A stretch of DNA of 7,818 nt from Prevotellaceae bacterium (GTDB taxonomy: Bacteria; Bacteroidota; Bacteroidia; Bacteroidales; Bacteroidaceae). The position numbers were made by a program, and so were the translations under genes. Positions within the stretch are counted from its first letter, which is position 1; each line of letters begins with the position of its first letter. The notes under the pieces were generated by a model. That model saw only the letters and a program-made list of their open reading frames with translations. It made no database searches and had not been told where the DNA came from. The stretch lies in NCBI GenBank assembly GCA_022508685.1, contig JAFLUS010000080.1, forward strand, positions 1 through 7,818, given 5' to 3'. This document shows, piece by piece, positions 1 to 5,911 of this stretch.

Positions 1-53
1 TCTTCACCGGTCCTGCCCAATGCCAGATGAGGAGCCTGTGGGGGTATTTCCAT
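1..53 (-). CDS. Partial 5' end of a YraN/UPF0102-like gene
   Basis: The minus strand opens with ATG at 53 and stays open to the window edge for 17 codons, giving MEIPPQAPHLALGRTGE followed by a GA-initial codon (Asp or Glu). The pattern H-L-x-L-G-x-x-G-E-[DE] is typical of the start of YraN (UPF0102) proteins, predicted nuclease-fold proteins related to Holliday-junction resolvases, where it precedes A-x-x-Y-L. An in-frame TAA at 68-66, only four codons upstream, means the ATG at 53 is the only plausible start. The gene lies 129 bp beyond the activase stop on the same strand and is probably unrelated to the hydroxyproline genes. The identification rests on a very short stretch and could be wrong; the rest of the gene is outside the window. 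Confidence 0.5.
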   Translation of the reverse strand, partial: MEIPPQAPHLALGRTGE

Positions 54-182
54 GTGTTTTCTGTTTTATTTCGTGTGTCATTTGTAATGAGAAGATGTTT
101 CAATCAGGAAATGCAGCTGCAGTTGCGATGAATTGAGGAAGAACGTGCTGCTATATGCGAAGGTGAAAGTTTTTTCGACGAC
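54..182. other. Intergenic gap between the activase and the YraN-like gene
   Basis: These 129 bp hold no recognisable gene. A 10-bp perfect palindrome, TGCAGCTGCA, lies at 112-121. I see no stem with a following T-run that would make a convincing intrinsic terminator for the hypD unit, and no consensus Bacteroidetes promoter for the next gene. Confidence 0.5.
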
Positions 183-1097
183 TTATCCGCCGACGATGGC
201 GGTGATGCCGTAATGGGCGAATTGGCGGATGCAGCGTTGCAGGGTGGCATCGGAGGGAGTGGCGAAGGATGCGTTACATTTGTAGTCAGACCAGATGCGG
301 CGATGCTTGTCGCGAGCCACGTCGTGGTAGGGCAGGAGATTGACTTGCCGCTCTTGCCACTCGAGGGTGGAGAGAAATTGTGCCGTCTGTCCGATGTTTT
401 CTTCGTCGGCATTGACGCCTTCGATGAGGGGAATGCGGATGAAGAAATGGCTGTGAAGTTCGCACAGCAGACGGATGTTGTCGAGAATCAGTGCGTTGGA
501 AACGCCTGTGAACTGCCGATGCACGTCGTCTGACATGTGTTTCAGGTCGACGAGCAGCAGTTCGCAGTTGGCTGCAATCTGTTCGACAATGGATGGGTCG
601 GCATAGAGTGTGGTGTCGACTGCCCGATGAAAATGTCTGCGTCCCAATTCTTGCAAGATGGCCAAGGTGGCGTCGGGCTGCATGAGCGGTTCGCCGCCAC
701 ATATCGTTACGCCTCCGCCGCTGTCCTCCATGATGTCGCGCTCCTTCTCGATTTCTGCCATGAGGGCATCCATCGTCCACGTTCTGCCGCACATTTCGAG
801 GGCGGTCGAAGGACATTCTTCGATACATTTTCCGCAGAGCGTGCAATGGGCGTTGGGCACGGGGTGGATGCCGTCGGGCGTGAGTTGGAGTGCCTGTTGC
901 GGACAAACGTCAACGCAACTCTGGCAGCCGATACATTTGCTTTGCTTATAGGTTCGCTGCGGATGCGCACTCCACGATTCGGGATTGTGGCACCACGCAC
1001 ACCGCAACGGGCATCCTTTCAGAAAGATGGTTGTACGGATGCCCGGGCCATCGTTGATGGCATAGCGTTTAATGTCGAAAATCAGCACCGCTTGCAA
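183..1097 (-). CDS. Glycyl radical enzyme activase (radical SAM), partner of HypD
   Basis: This cytosolic radical-SAM enzyme (304 aa) uses a [4Fe-4S] cluster and S-adenosylmethionine to abstract hydrogen from the conserved glycine of its partner dehydratase, installing the glycyl radical. The N-terminal DGPGIRT motif (16-22) is typical of activases. The radical-SAM CX3CX2C motif is Cys29, Cys33, Cys36. Two ferredoxin-like Cys4 sets follow (55/58/61/65 and 85/88/91/95), predicting two auxiliary [4Fe-4S] clusters as in most activases except the PFL type. The SAM-contacting GGE is at 134-136. The length is normal. The start is TTG at 1097, since no in-frame ATG lies near and the homology begins at once (VLIFDIKRYAINDGPG); GTG at codon 4 is an alternative. 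Only 4 bp separate it from the hypD stop, so the two are surely co-transcribed and probably translationally coupled. The partner assignment rests on this adjacency. Confidence 0.93.
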   Translation of the reverse strand: MQAVLIFDIKRYAINDGPGIRTTIFLKGCPLRCAWCHNPESWSAHPQRTYKQSKCIGCQSCVDVCPQQALQLTPDGIHPVPNAHCTLCGKCIEECPSTALEMCGRTWTMDALMAEIEKERDIMEDSGGGVTICGGEPLMQPDATLAILQELGRRHFHRAVDTTLYADPSIVEQIAANCELLLVDLKHMSDDVHRQFTGVSNALILDNIRLLCELHSHFFIRIPLIEGVNADEENIGQTAQFLSTLEWQERQVNLLPYHDVARDKHRRIWSDYKCNASFATPSDATLQRCIRQFAHYGITAIVGG

Positions 1098-1101
1098 TCG
1101 T

Positions 1102-3501
1102 TTACATGTTGTCGTTTTCCGTGCGTGCGATGATTTCGTTCTGCAACTGTTCCGTCATGTCGTTGAAATAGTCGCTGTAGCCTGCCACACGCACGAGCAA
1201 GTCCTTGTAGCGGTCGGGGTGGCGCTGTGCGTCGAGCAACGTCGCCGTGTCGACGATGTTGAACTGGATGTGGTGGCCACCGAACTTGAAGTACGTGCGC
1301 ACGAAACTTGCACATTTCCTGATGTCGTCGTCGCGGTGGAAGAGGGCAGGGGTGAACCGCACGTTCAGCAGCGTTCCGCCACTCTTTGTCTGGTCGAGTT
1401 TGCCGAGCGACTTGATGACTGCCGTCGGGCCGTGCGAATCGCTGCCGTGTGCAGGCGAGGTGCCGTCGCTGATGGCAAAGTGTGCAAAACGTCCGTTGAC
1501 ACTGGCTCCGCACACCGAACCGAAATAGTTGTGGCACGTGGTGGAGAGCATGTTCAGGTGGGTCTTTCCGCCGCGCGTGTTGGGGCGTCCTTCAATGGCT
1601 TGCACGAGGTCGTCGTAGACGCGCACGGCAATGGTGTCGGCATATTCGTCGTCGTTGCCGAAGAACGGCGTGTGGTTGCGGATGTAGAGGCGCATTTTCT
1701 CCTCACCTTCCCAGTTGGCAGCAACGGCTTTCAGCATGTCGTCCATCGTGTAACGGTGGTCTTCGAACACGTGCTTCTTGAGCGTGGCAAGGCAGTCGGT
1801 GATGGTGCCGAGTCCCGTGCACTGGATGTAGGTCGTGTTGTAACGTGCACCACCGCTGTAGTAGTCCTTGCCTTTCTCGATGCAGTCGTCGATGAAGAGC
1901 GAGAGGAACGTGGCGGGAGCATAGAGCGAGAACATTCGCTCGATGTAGTTGTTGACCGACAGTTTCAGGTTCACGAAGTAGACCATCTGCTTGTGCCAAG
2001 CCTCATAGAGTTCTTCGTATGTCTTGAACGTGCGCGGGTCGCCAGTGGTGAGTCCGAGTTGTTTCTTCGATATGGGGTCGAAACCATTGTTGAGCGTGAT
2101 TTCCAGAATCTTAGGCGTGTTGAGATAGCCTGTAAGCAGATAGGCTTCCTTGCCGAATGCACCCACTTCGATGCAGCCGGAGCAACCGCCTTCGCGGGCG
2201 TCTTCAACGCTTTTGCCTGCACGCACCATTTCCTGCACGTAGGTGTCGGGATTGAAGATGGACGGATAGCCATGTCCTTGTCGGATGACTTTCAGTCCCT
2301 CCACGAGGAAGTCGTCGGGCGTGTTTTCGGCAATGTGGATGGACAATCCCGGTTGCAACTCGTGGAGTTCCTCCTGAATTTCAAGTATCATGTAGGAAAT
2401 GTCGTTGGCAGCACTGTTGCCGTCGCGGTCCACACCACCGATGTTGATGTTGGTGAAGTCGTTGTATGTGCCCGATTCCAGAGCCGTCACACCCACCTTT
2501 GGCGGTGCCGGTTGGTTGTTGAACTTAATCCACAGGCACGAAATGAGTTCCTTGGCTTTGTCGCGTGTGAGCGTGCCGTCGGCAATGCCTTTTTGATAGA
2601 ACGGATAGAGATGCTGGTCGATGTGACCCGGATTCATCGAGTCCCATCCGTTGAGTTCCGTCACCGTTCCGAGGTGGACGAACCAATACATCTGTATGGC
2701 TTCCCACAAGTCGCGCGGAGCATGCGCCGGTACCCACCGACACACGTCGGCAATTTTCAGCAATTCAGCCTTGCGTTGCGGATTCTCCTCTGTGGCAGCC
2801 ATTTCCTCAGCCAACTCTGCGTGGCGTTCAGCAAACAAAATCGCTGCGTCGCACGACACCGCCATGGCTTCCAGTTCCTGCTGCTTGTCGGTGGCTTCGG
2901 GGTCGTAGATGTAGTCGAGTTCGCTGATGCGCTTTTCGATACGAGCCTTCACGTCGAGCAAACCTTCGCGGTACATCTTTCCGTCCATCGCCGTGTGTCC
3001 GGCAGCACGTTGTTCCATGAATTCCGTGAACACGCCGGCATGGTAAGCCTCTTCCCATTCCTTCGAAACGTGGTTGAAGATGCGTTCGCGCTGCGTCTTG
3101 CCCTGCCAGTAGGGGATGACTTCGCGCTCGTAGGTGTCGATGTCTGCCTGTGAAATGTGGTAGGACTGCAGTTCGCGCGTGTCGAGCGTGTGGAGGTCCT
3201 CCACCGAGTGGCACGTCAGTTCGGGGAACGTCGGTACGGCCTTCGGCACAGGTCCGCGTTCGCCCACAATCAGTTCATCCTTACCGATGTAAAGCGTTTT
3301 TTTCTTGCAGATTTCATAGAAATTCTTGGCACGCAGCATGGCGATAGGCATGGTGCCGTAGTGCTCTTTGTAGAATGCCGTTTCGATGAGTGCCCGCTCG
3401 ATGCTGAGCGTAGTGGGTGTATCGAAATTCTGCTGACGCAACCGCTTGATGCGGTCGTTCATTCCGCCTTCGTTGGCGGTGTGCTTAATCGGAAAACTCA
3501 T
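1102..3501 (-). CDS. hypD: trans-4-hydroxy-L-proline dehydratase (glycyl radical enzyme)
   Basis: This cytosolic, oxygen-sensitive enzyme (799 aa) removes water from trans-4-hydroxy-L-proline by radical chemistry to give 1-pyrroline-5-carboxylate. The PFL-like domain fills most of the protein. The thiyl/base loop GCSGCIE puts the catalytic Cys at 443 and Glu at 445. The C-terminal glycyl motif RVAGYSDYF puts the radical Gly at 774. From my memory of the Clostridioides difficile HypD structure (C434, E436, G765), a constant +9 offset fits throughout, and the substrate-contact residues recalled there (F152, H160, D278, S334, F340, Y450, T645) fall on F161, H169, D287, S343, F349, Y459 and T654. 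This separates it from PFL, CutC and diol dehydratases. The ATG at 3501 adds 13 residues before Met14 (3462), where strong family similarity begins; either start is possible. The name collides with an unrelated hydrogenase-maturation HypD. A D-hydroxyproline or other close substrate cannot be excluded. Confidence 0.9.
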   Translation of the reverse strand: MSFPIKHTANEGGMNDRIKRLRQQNFDTPTTLSIERALIETAFYKEHYGTMPIAMLRAKNFYEICKKKTLYIGKDELIVGERGPVPKAVPTFPELTCHSVEDLHTLDTRELQSYHISQADIDTYEREVIPYWQGKTQRERIFNHVSKEWEEAYHAGVFTEFMEQRAAGHTAMDGKMYREGLLDVKARIEKRISELDYIYDPEATDKQQELEAMAVSCDAAILFAERHAELAEEMAATEENPQRKAELLKIADVCRWVPAHAPRDLWEAIQMYWFVHLGTVTELNGWDSMNPGHIDQHLYPFYQKGIADGTLTRDKAKELISCLWIKFNNQPAPPKVGVTALESGTYNDFTNINIGGVDRDGNSAANDISYMILEIQEELHELQPGLSIHIAENTPDDFLVEGLKVIRQGHGYPSIFNPDTYVQEMVRAGKSVEDAREGGCSGCIEVGAFGKEAYLLTGYLNTPKILEITLNNGFDPISKKQLGLTTGDPRTFKTYEELYEAWHKQMVYFVNLKLSVNNYIERMFSLYAPATFLSLFIDDCIEKGKDYYSGGARYNTTYIQCTGLGTITDCLATLKKHVFEDHRYTMDDMLKAVAANWEGEEKMRLYIRNHTPFFGNDDEYADTIAVRVYDDLVQAIEGRPNTRGGKTHLNMLSTTCHNYFGSVCGASVNGRFAHFAISDGTSPAHGSDSHGPTAVIKSLGKLDQTKSGGTLLNVRFTPALFHRDDDIRKCASFVRTYFKFGGHHIQFNIVDTATLLDAQRHPDRYKDLLVRVAGYSDYFNDMTEQLQNEIIARTENDNM

Positions 3502-3541
3502 AGCAATGCCGTTTTTATGACCGGTTTAGTGAATAACGCTG

Positions 3542-3572
3542 CAAAGGTACGGATAAGCGAGCACACTACAAA
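3542..3572 (-). promoter_or_regulatory. Bacteroidetes-type promoter for hypD
   Basis: On the minus strand a -33 box TTTG (3572-3569) is followed by a 19-bp spacer and a -7 box TACCTTTG (3549-3542). This matches the Bacteroidetes primary-sigma consensus TTTG-N19-21-TAnnTTTG exactly. It leaves 40 bp to the ATG at 3501, so the predicted leader is about 35 nt. It would let hypD and its activase be transcribed apart from the upstream pruA-lipoprotein-pepP genes. The -33 box is inside the right-hand (promoter-proximal) arm of the palindrome at 3557-3609. Confidence 0.75.
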
Positions 3573-3609
3573 ATGAAAATCCTAAATTTTCATTTTGTAG
3601 TGTGCTCGC
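3557..3609. repeat. Perfect 24-bp inverted repeat with 5-nt loop
   Basis: Positions 3557-3580 and 3586-3609 are perfect reverse complements, with loop CCTAA on the plus strand (3581-3585). The outer part is mixed sequence (GCGAGCACACTAC) and the inner part A/T-rich (AAAATGAAAAT). It begins 10 bp after the pepP stop, which suits a transcript-end hairpin for pepP, but no T-run follows on the minus strand (TTATCC). Its promoter-proximal arm contains the hypD -33 box, so it may instead, or also, act as an operator or attenuating structure. A small repeated element scattered in the genome is a further possibility. Confidence 0.9.
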
Positions 3610-3619
3610 AAGTTCTTGA

Positions 3620-5020
3620 TTATGCCGTTGCAGACTTGGCAGCGTAGACCTCCTCAATCGTCATGGGTTTCTTGATGGTGCCGAGCAGGCGCACGCCTTC
3701 ACTTGTGACGGCGTAGTTGAGTTCGTTGCGCAGACCGGTGAAATCGCGCCATGCGTCGAGGCGGTCGTAGCAGATGAAGTCGGTGAACTGGTGTTCGGCA
3801 CGCCATTTGTCAATCAGTTCGGGGATGAAGTAGATGCCGGGTTCGACGGTGAAGACAAAGCCGGGTTCGAGCGGACGAGCCAGTCGCAGGGACTTGAAGC
3901 CGAACTGCGTGCTTTTCTGCTGTCCGTCGAGATAGCCGACGTACTGCTCGCCGAGGTTCTCCATGTTGTGCACGTCGAGTCCCACCATGTGACCGAGGCC
4001 GCAAGGGAAGAACAGCGCGTAGGCTCCGGCATGTGCTGCCTCGACGGGGTCGCCTTTCATCAGTCCGAGTCCCTTCATGCCTTCGGCAATCTTGATAGCG
4101 GCTGCCATGTGGGCATCGAAGAACGGCACACCGATGGAGAGCGTGTCGACGGCGGCTTGGAACGATGCGAGGTGGATTTCGTAGATTTCCTTCTGCCGTT
4201 CGGTGAAGCGGTCGCCTACGGGCATCGCCGACGAGAGGTCGCCGGCATAGTGCATCTTGGTTTCTGCTCCGGCATCGAGCAGGAAGATGTCGCCTTCGCG
4301 CAGTTGGTGGATGAAACCATGGTTGTGGAGCACTTGTCCCTGCACGGTGGCGATGGTGGGAAATGCCAATTGGTTGCCGTGTCGGCACGCCACTTCCTCG
4401 ACGACGGCTGCCACTTCCGATTCGTGAATGCCGGGGCGCACCTTGCGGTAGGCGGCAAGGTGCATTTCGGTGCTGATGTCTACCGACTCCTCAATGGCGC
4501 GGATTTCTTCGTCCGTCTTGTAGAGCCGTTGGCTGACAATGGCTTTGATGAAGGGGACGGACGCACGTGCAGCCTGTTCGGCGGGGTTGATGCCGAGCAA
4601 TTCCATGAGCCACACCTTGTGGTCGCCACGATAGGGCGGCAGGAAATGGATGGCTTGTCCTTTGCTCTGCGCACGGATGATGTACGTCTTCAGGCTGCTC
4701 ATGGGCTGCGTTTCGCGGATGCCCGTGACGGCACATTTCTCTTTCAGCGTGGGCTGCAGTCCCGTCCACACGATGTCGTCGATGGTGAGTTCGTTGCCGA
4801 AGACGATTTCCTTGTCTTCATCGATGTCGATGACGGCGGCGAGGTCGGGATAGTCTAATCCGAAGAAATAGAGGAAACTGCTGTCCTGTCGGAAGCGGTA
4901 GGTGTTGTCGGCATAGTTCATGCCAACTTCGCCGTTGCCGAGAAACAGCAGCAGTCCGCTGCCGAGGCACTGCTTGAGTTGTGCGCGGCGCTTGATGTAG
5001 GTTTCGTTGCTGATGGTCAT
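3620..5020 (-). CDS. pepP: Xaa-Pro aminopeptidase (aminopeptidase P, M24B)
   Basis: This 466-aa dinuclear metallo-aminopeptidase removes the N-terminal residue from peptides with proline (and often hydroxyproline) at position 2. Residues 1 to about 165 form the creatinase-like N-terminal domain and 170-450 the pita-bread catalytic domain. The five expected metal ligands are visible: Asp249 (LLDAG), Asp261 (GDLSS), His344 (GLGHMVG), Glu393 (VEPGIY) and Glu433 (RNE). His351 (LDVH) matches another conserved active-site position. No signal peptide is seen, so it is probably cytoplasmic and would act on imported peptides. The start ATG at 5020 lies 15 bp after the lipoprotein stop, indicating one operon. 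Length and domain order are normal for the family. Collagen is rich in X-Pro and X-Hyp bonds, so placement beside hypD suggests a supply role, but the same enzyme serves general peptide turnover. Confidence 0.93.
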   Translation of the reverse strand: MTISNETYIKRRAQLKQCLGSGLLLFLGNGEVGMNYADNTYRFRQDSSFLYFFGLDYPDLAAVIDIDEDKEIVFGNELTIDDIVWTGLQPTLKEKCAVTGIRETQPMSSLKTYIIRAQSKGQAIHFLPPYRGDHKVWLMELLGINPAEQAARASVPFIKAIVSQRLYKTDEEIRAIEESVDISTEMHLAAYRKVRPGIHESEVAAVVEEVACRHGNQLAFPTIATVQGQVLHNHGFIHQLREGDIFLLDAGAETKMHYAGDLSSAMPVGDRFTERQKEIYEIHLASFQAAVDTLSIGVPFFDAHMAAAIKIAEGMKGLGLMKGDPVEAAHAGAYALFFPCGLGHMVGLDVHNMENLGEQYVGYLDGQQKSTQFGFKSLRLARPLEPGFVFTVEPGIYFIPELIDKWRAEHQFTDFICYDRLDAWRDFTGLRNELNYAVTSEGVRLLGTIKKPMTIEEVYAAKSATA

Positions 5021-5035
5021 TGAGGAGGGTGTGCT

Positions 5036-5902
5036 TTAGAGAGCAGACGTGCCGTCTTTATGACATTCGTCCACTTTTTTGTGTTTGCTGATTTGCAAGG
5101 TAGTCTGTGGAAAATACTGACCGAGCAGGTCGTAGAGGTCGGGGTCGAACTCGCGCAGTTCCTCGCGCGTGTTGCACCAGTTGTGCTTGCCGTCGGCGTA
5201 AGGCATTTCTGCATTGACGTTGAACCAGTCCTGCACGGCTTCGGCAAAATATTCCGCAGGGTCGGTCTCGCGATACGTGCCTGCCAATATGCCTTTTGCC
5301 TTGGCGTTTTCGTAACACTGCGTCAGGCGGCTGTCGAAGTCGGGCACGGCGAGCATCAGACCGATGAGGTGGATAGAGTGGGCAAACTCGTGGATGAGAA
5401 TGTCTTCGGCATGGTATTTGTCAATCTGGTAAGCGAGCACGTTCTCTTCGGCGCAACTGGTGAGCGGCAGTTCCAAATCGCCACCCAGCCCGCGGGCACG
5501 GAGGTCCCAGTTGAGCGTGGTGTCGTTGACGAGATGTCGGTGTTCGGGAATGTCGGTCGTACCTTCATATCGCGCCATGATGGCGATGCGGGTGCCACGA
5601 CCGACCATCGAGTCGAGGACGGCAGGCGGCAGCATCATCGTCATGGCATACAGCGTGCGGTGGGCAGCCACGAAGGCGGAGTCGGGCACACGCCATGAGG
5701 AGATGAGCGGCAGTCCGTTCACGTCGACATATTTGGTATAGAATTCGTCGAGATTGAGCGAGTCGGGCACGCTGCCGACGATACATTCGGGAATGTCGAG
5801 CGTTTCGGCTTCTTCAGCCACGGCATCGGTGCCCGAAGGTGCTTGCTGGCACGACATCAGCACGCTGATGCCTGCCAGCAAGGTCCATAATGTTTTCTTC
5901 AT
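5036..5902 (-). CDS. Lipoprotein with gluzincin-like zinc-peptidase motif
   Basis: This 288-aa protein starts with a lipoprotein signal: MKK, a hydrophobic stretch (about 5-16), and a lipobox LMSC with Cys18 as the lipidated residue. A short acidic linker follows (about 24-40). The mature domain carries HEFAH at 171-175 and, about 40 residues on, DPAEYFAEAVQDWF (214-227), where Glu217 or Glu221 is the likely third zinc ligand. The arrangement resembles anthrax-lethal-factor-like gluzincins. I also recall a family of bacterial and fungal secreted proteins sharing the blocks YVDxxGLP, DIPEH, RARGLGG, AEEN and ILIHEFAHSIH, but know no established function. It probably sits at the outer membrane or in the periplasm. 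It lies 9 bp after pruA and 15 bp before pepP, so it is co-transcribed with both. A role in trimming proline-rich or collagen-derived peptides is inferred from context only; no substrate can be read from the sequence. Confidence 0.85.
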   Translation of the reverse strand: MKKTLWTLLAGISVLMSCQQAPSGTDAVAEEAETLDIPECIVGSVPDSLNLDEFYTKYVDVNGLPLISSWRVPDSAFVAAHRTLYAMTMMLPPAVLDSMVGRGTRIAIMARYEGTTDIPEHRHLVNDTTLNWDLRARGLGGDLELPLTSCAEENVLAYQIDKYHAEDILIHEFAHSIHLIGLMLAVPDFDSRLTQCYENAKAKGILAGTYRETDPAEYFAEAVQDWFNVNAEMPYADGKHNWCNTREELREFDPDLYDLLGQYFPQTTLQISKHKKVDECHKDGTSAL

Positions 5903-5911
5903 GCGCCTACC

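Noticed and set aside
1072..3153. 693-codon open frame on the plus strand opposite hypD
   Set aside because: It is antisense to a gene with complete family motifs; its Val/Arg/His/Phe-rich translation matches no family and reflects the GC-biased codon use of the true strand.
1102..3501. Pyruvate formate-lyase, choline TMA-lyase or diol dehydratase as the identity
   Set aside because: The single catalytic Cys with Glu two residues on, the GYSDYF radical motif and the match to HypD contact positions favour hydroxyproline dehydratase; PFL has adjacent Cys-Cys.
3557..3609. CRISPR repeat or IS end as an explanation of the palindrome
   Set aside because: There is a single copy, with no spacers, no transposase and no flanking target duplication in the window.
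3557..3609. Divergent plus-strand promoter using the mirrored TTTG at 3594-3597
   Set aside because: Nineteen bp downstream the sequence is TGATTATG, which does not fit TAnnTTTG, and no plus-strand gene follows.
3791..4858. 355-codon open frame on the plus strand opposite pepP
   Set aside because: Shadow frame; pepP carries all five M24B metal ligands on the other strand.
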